Shown: positions 20,107-28,042 of the stretch, piece after piece
Layout: every line of letters starts with the position of its first letter
How positions within the stretch are numbered: the first letter of the stretch is position 1
From: Streptomyces ardesiacus
Lineage (GTDB): Bacteria > Actinomycetota > Actinomycetes > Streptomycetales > Streptomycetaceae
DNA length: 64,000 nt
Direction of reading: 5' to 3'
Assembly (NCBI RefSeq): GCF_003112575.1
Contig: NZ_BEWC01000003.1
Span: 124,001 to 188,000, forward strand
The notes under the pieces: model-generated
The model's input: the letters and a program-made list of their open reading frames with translations, nothing else
The model's database searches: none
Told to the model about the DNA's origin: nothing
Translations under genes and position numbers: made by a program

Positions 20107-20404
20107 CCCGCAAGGGTAGCCGGGGGCACGTGGGGCTCCGGCCCGCAGCCGGGCACGGCGAACGGCCTCCCGCCCGGCGGCCGGACGCCACCCGGGGCCG
20201 GACACCGCCCGGGGGCCCGGTACGACGGCCGGTCGCGCACGCCCTCCTCCCGGGTGCGCGGTCCGCGTACGCCGCCGGCTCGAACCGCGTTCCGCTCGCA
20301 CCGACACGCTCCAGGGGCCCGGATCGGGCCGCCGGAACCTGGCGGGGTCCGTCGCTCTCCCGGGCCGCACCGCTGCACAGCGTGGCGGGCCGTTCGCGCG
20401 GCCC
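20107..20404. other. Intergenic region where rpfB is expected; no gene seen
   Basis: This 298-bp GC-rich stretch lies between rsmA and tatD, both on the minus strand. In many actinobacteria the resuscitation-promoting factor gene rpfB occupies this place. No G5, DUF348 or transglycosylase-like sequence can be read in any frame. Short open frames here have no family features. Confidence 0.6.
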
Positions 20405-21295
20405 TCAGTAGCCGAAGGCGCGGGCCGTGTTCGCGGCCAGGGCGCCCGCCAGGGTGTCCTCGTCGACGCCCCGCACCTCCGCCATGGCCCGCACCGTGAC
20501 CGGCACCAGGTAGGGCGCGTTCGGCCGCCCCCGGTAGGGCACGGGGGTCAGGAACGGCGCGTCGGTCTCCACCAGGACCAGTTCCGCCGGGGCGACGGCG
20601 AGGGCGTCGCGCAGGTTCTGGGCGTTCTTGAAGGTGACGTTGCCGGCGAAGGACATGTAGTACCCGGCACGGGCGCAGACCTCGGCCATCTCGGCGTCGC
20701 CGGAGTAGCAGTGGAAGACGGTGCGCTCGGGGGCGCCCTCCTCCTTGAGGACGCGCAGGACGTCGGCGTGGGCCTCGCGGTCGTGGATGACGAGGGTCTT
20801 GCCGTGCCGCTTGGCGATCTCGATGTGGGCGCGGAAGGAACGCTCCTGCGCCTCCTTGCCCTCCGGGCCGGTGCGGAAGTGGTCGAGTCCCGTCTCCCCG
20901 ACGCCCTTGACCTGCGCAAGCGCCGCGAGCCGGTCGATCTCGGCCAGTGCCTCGTCGAGCGCCGCGTCCCCGCCGGGCCGCCGCGCTCCCTGCCGGGACC
21001 AGCCGTCGGGATCGCCGTGGACGATGCGCGGCGCCTCGTTGGGGTGCAGGGCGACGGTGGCGTGGACGGCGTCGTGCGCGGCGGCGGTCTCGGCGGCCCA
21101 GCGGGACCCCGCGAGGTCGCAGCCGACCTGGACGACGGTCGTGACGCCGACGGACGCGGCCTTGGCGAGCGCTTCGTCCACCGTGCCGGACTGCATGTCG
21201 AGGTGGGTGTGCGAGTCGGCGACCGGCACCCGGAGGGGCTCGGGGAGCGGGGGCGCGGCGTCCTTGTCGGACCGGCCCGAGGCGTTCGAAGGCAT
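20405..21295 (-). CDS. tatD: TatD-family metal-dependent deoxyribonuclease
   Basis: This 296-residue TIM-barrel hydrolase has the metal-binding DSHTHLD motif near residue 28, [21 protein letters not shown] and a late ETDAPFL. Family members are 3'-5' exonucleases acting on damaged DNA. The ATG at 21295 is preceded by AGGATCGAGGC. It belongs to the conserved tatD-(rpfB)-rsmA-ispE neighbourhood. Confidence 0.92.
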   Translation of the reverse strand: MPSNASGRSDKDAAPPLPEPLRVPVADSHTHLDMQSGTVDEALAKAASVGVTTVVQVGCDLAGSRWAAETAAAHDAVHATVALHPNEAPRIVHGDPDGWSRQGARRPGGDAALDEALAEIDRLAALAQVKGVGETGLDHFRTGPEGKEAQERSFRAHIEIAKRHGKTLVIHDREAHADVLRVLKEEGAPERTVFHCYSGDAEMAEVCARAGYYMSFAGNVTFKNAQNLRDALAVAPAELVLVETDAPFLTPVPYRGRPNAPYLVPVTVRAMAEVRGVDEDTLAGALAANTARAFGY

Positions 21296-21338
21296 GCCTC
21301 GATCCTACGGAAGCTCCCGCGCTCCCCCGACGGGTCGG

Positions 21339-21803
21339 CTAGCCCGCCCGGCGGTGGAGGCGCAGGGCGTGCAGCAGGTCGCTCAGGTGCCACGGCCGGT
21401 GCCCGGCGCGGAGCCCCGGCGCCCCCGGTCCGGGCGCCTCGGGCACCTCGGGCGCCTCGGACACCTGCGGCACCAGGGGCACCTCCAGCGGACCGGCCGG
21501 CGGCACCCGGCGCCCACCGTAGGTGGTGCCGCGCACCGAGGCGACCCGCCCGGGGCGCATGATCCGTACGACGTGGTTGTCGCATATGGCGCAGGTCGGC
21601 CGGGTCAGCGGGGAGGGGACGACGCGGCCGTCCGCGACGTAGCGCACGTACGCCTGGCCGTCGGCGTCCGTGTGGTGCTCGATCTCGTACGACTGCTCCC
21701 AGCCGTGCCCGCAGCGCATGCAGGCAAAGGAGTACGACTCGTGGACGACGGCGGTGGCACCGGCACGCGTTCCGGCCCGCACGGCGCTCTCACTCATGCT
21801 CAT
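21339..21803 (-). CDS. Zinc-ribbon-like protein of unknown function
   Basis: This 154-residue protein contains CMRCGHGWEQ and, about 45 residues later, CAICDNHVVR. The two CxxC pairs could bind one zinc. A YEIEHH region lies between them. The C-terminal third is rich in Pro/Glu/Ala/Val (VPQVSEAPEVPEAPG). The ATG at 21803 has AAGGAG 8 bases upstream. It lies between tatD and rsmI on the same strand. I do not recognise a specific role. Confidence 0.75.
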   Translation of the reverse strand: MSMSESAVRAGTRAGATAVVHESYSFACMRCGHGWEQSYEIEHHTDADGQAYVRYVADGRVVPSPLTRPTCAICDNHVVRIMRPGRVASVRGTTYGGRRVPPAGPLEVPLVPQVSEAPEVPEAPGPGAPGLRAGHRPWHLSDLLHALRLHRRAG

Positions 21804-21987
21804 CCCGGCTCCTTCGGCTCGTTCCGTTCCTTCCTCCAGTGGACTCCTCCACCGGCCGGAAAGCACCAGGTACGGCCGAGTATTTGGCCCGATTTGGGCC
21901 GCCCTTGGCAGGAGGGCCCGCACGGTCAGGGACGGGTCAAGCGCAGGGGGTTCCAGGTCAAGCCGAGCCCTTCGGAACCCCTCGTTC

Positions 21988-22890
21988 TCACCCCTCCTCC
22001 GGGGAGTTCCTCTCCGCTTTCTTGGCGTTCTCGGCGTTCTTGGCGTTCTCGGCGTTCTTGGCCGCCACGACCGCGTCGAACACCTCCCGCTTGGGCACAC
22101 CCGCCTGGGCCGCCACCGCGGCGATCGCCTCCTTGCGCCGCTCCCCCGCCTCCTCGCGCACCCGCACCCGGCGCACCAGTTCCCCCGCGTCGACCTCCTC
22201 GGCCCCCTTGTCCGGGGCGCCCTCGACGACGACGGTGATCTCGCCCCGCACCCCCTCGGCGGCCCACGCGGCCAGCTCGCCCAGGCCCCCGCGCCTGACC
22301 TCCTCGTACGTCTTGGTCAGCTCGCGGCACACGGCGGCCCGCCGGTCGGCGCCGAAGACCTCGGCCATGGCGGCGAGGGTGTCGTCGAGGCGGTGCGGGG
22401 CCTCGAAGTAGACGAGGGTGCGGCGCTCCTCGGCGACCTCGCGCAGCCGGGTCAGCCGCTCGCCGGACTTGCGGGGCAGGAAGCCCTCGAAGCAGAACCG
22501 GTCCACCGGCAGCCCCGACAGGGCGAGCGCGGTCAGCACGGCGGAGGGACCGGGGACGGCGGTGACGCGCACGCCGCGCTCGACGGCGGCGGCGACCAGC
22601 CGGTACCCGGGGTCGGACACGGACGGCATCCCGGCGTCGGTGACCAGCAGCACCCGCGCCCCGCCGGCCAGCTCCTCCACCAGCTCGGGCGTACGGGCGG
22701 ACTCGTTGCCCTCGAAGTAGGACACGACACGCCCCGCGGGTGCGACGCCGAGCGCCTGGGTGAGCCGGCGCAGCCGCCGGGTGTCCTCGGCGGCGACGAC
22801 GTCCGCACCGGCCAGTTCCGCGGCGAGCCGGGGCGGGGCGTCCTGGACGTCGCCGATGGGAGTGCCCGCGAGTACAAGGGTTCCAGTCAC
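21988..22890 (-). CDS. rsmI: 16S rRNA (cytidine-2'-O)-methyltransferase
   Basis: This 300-residue tetrapyrrole-methylase-fold enzyme methylates the 2'-O of a cytidine in 16S rRNA. Diagnostic motifs are GTLVLAGTPIGDVQD at the N-terminus, AAEDTRRLRRL and SDAGMPSVSDPGYRLV. The GTG at 22890 is preceded by GGAGG. The C-terminus carries an extra Ala/Asn/Glu/Lys repeat (NAENAK units), encoded by short DNA repeats near 22017-22063. It is divergent from pmt. Confidence 0.94.
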   Translation of the reverse strand: MTGTLVLAGTPIGDVQDAPPRLAAELAGADVVAAEDTRRLRRLTQALGVAPAGRVVSYFEGNESARTPELVEELAGGARVLLVTDAGMPSVSDPGYRLVAAAVERGVRVTAVPGPSAVLTALALSGLPVDRFCFEGFLPRKSGERLTRLREVAEERRTLVYFEAPHRLDDTLAAMAEVFGADRRAAVCRELTKTYEEVRRGGLGELAAWAAEGVRGEITVVVEGAPDKGAEEVDAGELVRRVRVREEAGERRKEAIAAVAAQAGVPKREVFDAVVAAKNAENAKNAENAKKAERNSPEEG

Positions 22891-22986
22891 GCCTCCATCC
22901 TCCCAGCCCACCCGGAAGGGGAACGCAGCCGCACCCGGCAGGCCCGTGCGCGGGACGCGCACAGCGCGGTTCCCTACGATGGCGCG

Positions 22987-24732
22987 GTGACCAGTACCGC
23001 GTCCTCCACGGACACCCGGCAGGGCCAGGCCCCGCACGACGAGCGGCCCACCTGGCAGCAGCGGCTGCGCCGCTTCGGCTACACCGCGGGGCCCGCGGCC
23101 GACGACGTCCGCGACCGGCTGGTGCCGCCGTACACGAGTCCGAGTCCGCGCCTGTGGGCCTTCCTGGGCCTGTCGAAGCCGCTCGCCGACCGGCTCGTGC
23201 GCTGGTCGGCGTGGGGCGGGCCGCTGCTGGTGGCGCTGCTCGCGGGCGTGCTGCGGTTCTGGAACCTGGGCAGCCCGAAGGCGGTGATATTCGACGAGAC
23301 GTACTACGCCAAGGACGCGTGGGCGCTGATCCACCGCGGTTTCGAGGTCAACTGGGACAAGAACGCCAACGACCTGATCCTGAACTCGGGCGGCCACGTC
23401 CCGATCCCGACCGACGCGGCGTACGTGGTGCACCCGCCGGTCGGCAAGTACGTCATCGGCCTGGGCGAGCTGCTGTTCGGCTTCGACCCGTTCGGCTGGC
23501 GCTTCATGACCGCGCTGCTCGGCACCCTCTCGGTGCTGCTGCTGTGCCGGATCGGCCGCCGCCTGTTCCGCTCGACCTTCCTCGGCTGCCTGGCGGGCGC
23601 CCTGATGGCGCTGGACGGCCTGCACTTCGTGATGAGCCGCACCGCGCTGCTGGACAGCGTGCTGATGTTCTTCGTCCTGGCCGCCTTCGGCTGCCTGGTC
23701 GTGGACCGCGACCGAGCGCGGGCCCGGCTCGCCGCCGCCCTCCCGGTGGACGAGGACGGCCGCGTCCGCCCCGACGCGCACGTCGCCCAGACCCTGCGCC
23801 TGGGGTGGCGTCCCTGGCGGCTGACGGCGGGCCTGATGCTGGGCCTGGCGGCGGCCACCAAGTGGAACGGCCTGTACGTCATGGCGGCCTTCTGCGTGAT
23901 GGCCGTCCTGTGGGACGTCGGCTCCCGCCGGGTCGCGGGCGCCCCCCGCCCCTACCGCGCCGTACTCCGCCACGACCTGGGCTGGGCCTTCCTCTCCACC
24001 GTCCCGGTGGCCCTGGCCACGTACCTCCTGTCCTGGCTCGGCTGGATCCTCTCCCCCTCCGACGGCACCGGCGGCTACTACCGCGACTGGGCCGCGAAGG
24101 ACGGCGCGCACAGCTCCTGGTCGTGGCTGTTCCCCGACTGGTGGCGCAGCCTGTGGCACTACGAGACCCAGGTGCTCGAATTCCACACCCACCTGACCTC
24201 GCCGCACACGTACCAGTCGAACCCGTGGAGCTGGATCGTCCTGGGCCGCCCGGTCTCCTACTTCTACGAGTCCCCGTCGGCGGGCTCGGACGGCTGCCCG
24301 GTCGACGCGGGCGAGAAGTGCGCCCGCGAGGTCCTGGCCCTGGGCACGCCCCTGCTGTGGTGGGTGGGCTGCTTCGCCCTCCTCTACGTCCTGTGGCGCT
24401 GGTTCTTCCGCCGCGACTGGCGCGCGGGCGCGATCGCCTGCGGCCTGGCCGCCGGGTACCTGCCCTGGTTCCTGTACCAGGAGCGCACGATCTTCCTCTT
24501 CTACGCCGTCGTCTTCGTCCCGTTCCTGTGCCTGGCGGTGGCGATGCTCCTGGGGGCGATCATCGGCCGCCCGGGCTGCAGCGACACTCGCCGCGTCGCG
24601 GGCGCTACGGGAGCGGGCGTCCTGGTCCTCCTCATCGCGTGGAACTTCATCTACTTCTGGCCCCTGTACACGGGCACGGCGATCCCGATGGAGGAGTGGA
24701 GAGCGCGGATGTGGCTGGACACGTGGGTCTAG
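22987..24732 (+). CDS. pmt: Dolichyl-phosphate-mannose:protein mannosyltransferase
   Basis: This 581-residue PMT-family enzyme has about 11 membrane segments. The first extracytoplasmic loop carries the catalytic Asp-Glu in VIFDETYYAKDAW. It O-mannosylates secreted proteins on the outer face of the membrane. In S. coelicolor, Pmt is needed for PstS glycosylation and phage phiC31 infection. The GTG at 22987 has no ribosome site, but TACGAT ends 6 bases before it, so a leaderless message is likely. It diverges from rsmI. Confidence 0.93.
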   Translation: MTSTASSTDTRQGQAPHDERPTWQQRLRRFGYTAGPAADDVRDRLVPPYTSPSPRLWAFLGLSKPLADRLVRWSAWGGPLLVALLAGVLRFWNLGSPKAVIFDETYYAKDAWALIHRGFEVNWDKNANDLILNSGGHVPIPTDAAYVVHPPVGKYVIGLGELLFGFDPFGWRFMTALLGTLSVLLLCRIGRRLFRSTFLGCLAGALMALDGLHFVMSRTALLDSVLMFFVLAAFGCLVVDRDRARARLAAALPVDEDGRVRPDAHVAQTLRLGWRPWRLTAGLMLGLAAATKWNGLYVMAAFCVMAVLWDVGSRRVAGAPRPYRAVLRHDLGWAFLSTVPVALATYLLSWLGWILSPSDGTGGYYRDWAAKDGAHSSWSWLFPDWWRSLWHYETQVLEFHTHLTSPHTYQSNPWSWIVLGRPVSYFYESPSAGSDGCPVDAGEKCAREVLALGTPLLWWVGCFALLYVLWRWFFRRDWRAGAIACGLAAGYLPWFLYQERTIFLFYAVVFVPFLCLAVAMLLGAIIGRPGCSDTRRVAGATGAGVLVLLIAWNFIYFWPLYTGTAIPMEEWRARMWLDTWV

Positions 24733-24746
24733 ACGGCCGCGGATGC

Positions 24747-24777
24747 CAGGGGCACGGCGGCACGGCGGCGTGCCCTG
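24747..24777 (+). terminator. Hairpin after pmt
   Basis: CAGGGGCACG pairs with CGTGCCCTG apart from one bulged G. It lies 15 bp after the pmt stop and could terminate transcription. Confidence 0.4.
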
Positions 24778-24880
24778 ACGGTCGTCGCCGGTACCGGACG
24801 CACCCCACGGGCACCCGCCACCGGGCCGCCGACGGAGCGGGCCGCCCGACCGCGCACGCGTGGGCGGAACGCGTGATTCA

Positions 24881-25453
24881 ATGACGCGCATGGTGGGGGA
24901 CGGTACGTCGCTGGGGCCGTTGGAACTGTTCGGCGGGCGCTGGGGAGTCGGTGACGCCTCCCGCCCGGACACCCACTGGGTGGAGTTCCGCCCGGACGGA
25001 CTCCACCAGCACGAGCCGGACTCCGAGGGACGGTCGATCCCCTGGCCGAGGATCATGACCGGCGTCCGGCTCACCTGGGGCAAGCACTCCTGGAGCACGA
25101 ACAGCCGGGGCATGTACACGCTGAAGGGGACGGTCGCGGGGCGCGCCGGCGGCTGGATGCACCTGACGCTGCGCCACCCGTACGAGGACCAGGCGCTGCG
25201 CTTCGACCAGCACGAGCGCCCCTACCGGGCGGTGGACGCCCTCCGGCTGGAGAGTCTGATGCGGCAGCTCGTGGACGAAGGAAGGCCTCAGCTCCTCGGT
25301 GACCCGGAATGGGTGGGCCGCGCCGTGGTGTCCCTCACCGGCGGGAAGAACAGCTGGATCACGAGCCGTGCGCTGCGGCGGGCGGTGACCGGGGCGATAA
25401 CCTCGGCCGGTCCCGCCGATCCCGTCGGCCCCTCCGATCCCACCGGTCCCTGA
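24881..25453 (+). CDS. Conserved-looking hypothetical protein
   Basis: This soluble protein of about 190 residues is rich in Trp, Arg and His (WVEFRPDGLHQHEP, WPRIMTGVRLTWGKHSWS). I recognise no family. It shows no signal peptide or membrane helix. The C-terminus has a short Pro/Asp/Gly repeat (PADPVGPSDPTGP). The start could be ATG 24881 or 24890; neither has a clear ribosome site. It stands alone, convergent with the ATPase gene at 25519. Confidence 0.6.
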   Translation: MTRMVGDGTSLGPLELFGGRWGVGDASRPDTHWVEFRPDGLHQHEPDSEGRSIPWPRIMTGVRLTWGKHSWSTNSRGMYTLKGTVAGRAGGWMHLTLRHPYEDQALRFDQHERPYRAVDALRLESLMRQLVDEGRPQLLGDPEWVGRAVVSLTGGKNSWITSRALRRAVTGAITSAGPADPVGPSDPTGP

Positions 25454-25518
25454 CGGCCCGCCGGGTATGAGGGACTCGCCCCGCCCCCGTGTCCGCCGAC
25501 GGAGGATCCGAGCGGGGC

Positions 25519-26256
25519 TCAACCGAGACAGGCCGGCGTATCCGCACCGGCCCCGATGGCGAACTCGGCCCAGACCGTCAGCCCTCCGCCCGTTCGCCGC
25601 GTCCCCCACCGGGTGGCCAGCGCGTCGGTGATCAGAAGCCCTCGTCCGCCTTCGCACGCACCGGTCGACGCGGAGATCACCGGCGTACCGCCGCCTCTGC
25701 CGTCGTCGGTCACGCCGAGCGTGGCGGTGTCGCCGGTGAGACAGCAGGTGATCGCGATGGTGGGGCTGTCCGTGTGTTCCAGGGCGTTGGCGACCAATTC
25801 CCCGGTGACGGACACAAGGTCGTCCGTCATGCCGGTCGGCAGACACCACGACCGGCACGTGTCACGGACGTAGTGCCGTGCGGTTCGGGCGGAGGCCAGG
25901 TCCTCACCGGGGAGCGCAAGCATGGCGTACGCACGGAGTTCCGCCAAGTGTGCGTCCACGGGCTCGGGTTCCGTATCCCTGAGGCGAGCGCCCCGGGACT
26001 CGGCGATGAGCAGGGTGTCCGCCAGCGCGTCCGTCAACTGGCCGGTCAGGAGCCGGAGTTCCCGGACCGTCGGTCGCTGCTCCTCCAGCGTTGCCCGTGC
26101 CTTGGCGAGGAGCCGCTCTCCCAAGCCCAGTTGCGCCACCTCCATACGGTCGGCGAGCCGGGAAACGGGACCGTCCCCGTCCGTGAGCAGCAGGGCGGTG
26201 CGCCCTTGCCCGTCAGCGCGCGGCAGGATCCGTACGCGGCCCGCCCCGGCGCTCAC
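25519..26256 (-). CDS. HATPase_c-type ATP-binding regulator (anti-sigma/AbaA-like)
   Basis: This 245-residue protein has an N-terminal helical region and a C-terminal histidine-kinase-like ATPase domain without a His-phosphotransfer site. The N-box is ELVANALEHT and the G1 box DDGRGG; GRGLLITDALATRWG follows. Such proteins occur throughout Streptomyces next to XRE/DUF397 pairs and are linked to development and antibiotic control. The GTG start overlaps the stop of the upstream small gene by 4 bases (GTGA). Confidence 0.8.
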   Translation of the reverse strand: MSAGAGRVRILPRADGQGRTALLLTDGDGPVSRLADRMEVAQLGLGERLLAKARATLEEQRPTVRELRLLTGQLTDALADTLLIAESRGARLRDTEPEPVDAHLAELRAYAMLALPGEDLASARTARHYVRDTCRSWCLPTGMTDDLVSVTGELVANALEHTDSPTIAITCCLTGDTATLGVTDDGRGGGTPVISASTGACEGGRGLLITDALATRWGTRRTGGGLTVWAEFAIGAGADTPACLG

Positions 26257-26591
26257 GCCGCCACCTCCGGACGGGCGTGGATGTCACGGGTGTCGAGGTC
26301 GACGCCGTACGTGGCGCACCAGAGGATGTCGCGACGCAGCCGCTGGATACGGGCCTTCTCGTCGCGCTCGTAGGCAGTGAGGTAGGGGCGGACGAGGGGG
26401 GTGGACGTACCGTCGATCGGCTCGTTCCAGTGGCGGGCGGCGGAGGCGCGGAAGCGCGATGGCGCCGCGGCAGGCGCACCGGCGGGCATGTCGACGGGAC
26501 GCACCTTCGGCGGCCGTCTCGCTCGATGGCGCCCAGAAGGTAGGACCACCGCTCCCAGCCAACGGATCAGGAATCGCGTAAGTCCAGCCAT
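26253..26591 (-). CDS. Small hypothetical protein linked to WhiJ-type cluster
   Basis: This basic 112-residue protein has a hydrophobic N-terminal stretch (MAGLTRFLIRWLGAVVLPSG). Its C-terminal half contains YERDEKARIQRLRRDILWCATYGVDLDTRDIH. It is not assigned to a family. The stop overlaps the GTG of the ATPase gene by 4 bases, so the two are translationally coupled. It diverges from the XRE regulator across a palindrome-rich promoter region. Confidence 0.65.
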   Translation of the reverse strand: MAGLTRFLIRWLGAVVLPSGRHRARRPPKVRPVDMPAGAPAAAPSRFRASAARHWNEPIDGTSTPLVRPYLTAYERDEKARIQRLRRDILWCATYGVDLDTRDIHARPEVAA

Positions 26592-26639
26592 GCCCTCAAC
26601 TCCTCGTCACCTCCGGGAACAATGCAGGGGAAAACTCTC

Positions 26640-26670
26640 ATGGGATTCCCATAATGGGCGCCCTCATGAG
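26640..26670. promoter_or_regulatory. Cluster of three palindromes in the XRE divergent promoter
   Basis: Within 31 bp lie ATGGGA-T-TCCCAT (26640-26652), GGGCGCCC (26656-26663) and CTCATGAG (26663-26670). A CATAAT box (26650-26655) overlaps them. They sit between the divergent small gene and the XRE regulator, so autoregulation by the XRE protein is plausible. Confidence 0.55.
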
Positions 26671-26799
26671 GGGAGTTCACTGATGTGGGTGACGAAGCTC
26701 GAATCCCCGTCCGACGTTCTGGAGAAGTCCATAGGGTCGGGGCGTTGGCCGGCGCCGGCAAGCCGAGCCGCACGTTTCACAGGCGGAGGGGGATGCGAC

Positions 26800-27672
26800 G
26801 TGAGCGCCACGCAGACGGGACCGGCCGGTCGGATGCAGATCGCACGGGGCCTGACCTCACTGCGCGAACGATGCGGACTCACCCAGACGCAAGTGGCGGC
26901 CCGTGCGGGCGTCAGCACCACCACGGTCAGCCGGCATGAGGCATGGCAGGATCGCGCCCGCATCCGCTGGGCAACGGTGAAGGCCCTGGCCGACGCATGC
27001 GACGCCACACCCCAGGAACGCGACGCCCTCGTAGCAGTGGCCAAGTCGCAAGCCGACGGATGGTGGGTCGGCAATAACGCCGTGCCCGAGTGGCTGGATC
27101 CGCTCGTCTCGTTCGAGCACCAGGCGGCCTACGAACACGTCTTCGCGAACACCGTAGTTCCGGGCCTGTTGCAGACACGGGAGTACGCCCTCGCCATCCA
27201 TCAGGCCAGGGAGGTTCGCAGCCCGAACGAGAGCATCGAGCGGATGGTCGAGGCGCGCATGCAACGTCAAACCATCCTGATGCGCGATCCGGCCCTGCAC
27301 CTGTGGGTGGTCCTGGACGAAGCGGTGCTTCGCAGGACCGTAGGAGACCCCGACGTCATGGACCGGCAGCTCAAGCATCTGCACGAGACGGCCGAGAGCC
27401 CCAACGTCGACCTTCAGATCCTGCCGTTCAGCGCGGGGGCGCACGCCGCCGGGGCCGGGCACTTCGTGATCCTCGGACGTGACGACGAGAGGGAACCGCT
27501 CAACTCCATGGCGGTCGTGTACATCGAGATGCGCCGTCGCGGCGTATATCTGGATGACGCGGAGGACGTCAGTGCCTATAAGTTGACGTTCGACTACCTT
27601 CGTTCGCAGGCTGCCGACGTCACCCTCTCGTCGCGGCTGGTCGCCAGAGCACGTCAGGAGCTGTCCTCATGA
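26800..27672 (+). CDS. WhiJ-like XRE-family regulator with DUF5753 domain
   Basis: This 290-residue protein has an N-terminal helix-turn-helix (LRERCGLTQTQVAARAGVS, about residues 15-70). A C-terminal DUF5753-type domain starts near PEWLDPLVSFEHQAAYEH, with VVPGLLQTREYALAI and VYLDDAEDVSAYKLTFDYL. It is the architecture of WhiJ and BldB-partner regulators in Streptomyces. The GTG at 26800 follows GGAGGGGG. The next gene, a DUF397 protein, overlaps it by 4 bases; such pairs usually work together, the small protein modulating the regulator. Confidence 0.88.
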   Translation: MSATQTGPAGRMQIARGLTSLRERCGLTQTQVAARAGVSTTTVSRHEAWQDRARIRWATVKALADACDATPQERDALVAVAKSQADGWWVGNNAVPEWLDPLVSFEHQAAYEHVFANTVVPGLLQTREYALAIHQAREVRSPNESIERMVEARMQRQTILMRDPALHLWVVLDEAVLRRTVGDPDVMDRQLKHLHETAESPNVDLQILPFSAGAHAAGAGHFVILGRDDEREPLNSMAVVYIEMRRRGVYLDDAEDVSAYKLTFDYLRSQAADVTLSSRLVARARQELSS

Positions 27673-27881
27673 CCGGCATAGCGCCTTCCCCGCCCGAACC
27701 CACGAGCGGACAGTGGTTCAAGAGCAGTTACAGCGGCGGCGAGGGCAACGAGTGCGTCGAAGTCGCCGACCGCGGTCCGCGGGTGGCGATCCGAGACTCG
27801 AAGGCGCCTCGTAAGACCCTCACCTTCTCCACCCCCGTCTTCGTCGCATTCGTCGAAGGCCTGTCGAACGCTCATCGCTGA
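27669..27881 (+). CDS. DUF397 domain protein (BldB/WhiJ-partner type)
   Basis: This 70-residue protein is almost entirely DUF397: WFKSSYSGGEGNECVEVAD, VAIRDSKAP and FSTPVFVAFVEGL. The ATG overlaps the stop of the XRE gene (ATGA). In S. coelicolor many such small proteins pair with a neighbouring XRE regulator in developmental control. Confidence 0.9.
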   Translation: MTGIAPSPPEPTSGQWFKSSYSGGEGNECVEVADRGPRVAIRDSKAPRKTLTFSTPVFVAFVEGLSNAHR

Positions 27882-27991
27882 TCGCCTGCGATCCCGGCAC
27901 GCGCCGCCCCCGGTCTCCTTTCGGCCACCAAACGGCAACACCCGTACCGCCGTTCACCCCCGCCGCATAGGGTGCGACCTACAACTACTTC

Positions 27992-28003
27992 TGAACGCGT
28001 TCA
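27992..28003. promoter_or_regulatory. Perfect palindrome TGAACGCGTTCA upstream of PBP gene
   Basis: The 12-bp palindrome has CTTC and AGAAG flanks that nearly extend the symmetry. It lies 40 bp before the ATG of the first penicillin-binding protein. It looks like a TetR-type operator, but no regulator for it is adjacent. Confidence 0.55.
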
Positions 28004-28042
28004 AGAAGGCGGGCGGAAGGTCCGACGGGGAGGGGACTGCCG

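Noticed and set aside
20103..20378. A 91-codon minus-strand frame considered as an rpfB remnant
   Set aside because: Its Arg/Pro/Gly-rich translation shows no G5, DUF348 or transglycosylase residues and has no ribosome site.
21988..25119. A very long minus-strand open frame extending rsmI through the pmt region
   Set aside because: Only the part after GTG 22890 is RsmI; the rest is antisense to pmt and is low-complexity, high-GC shadow sequence.
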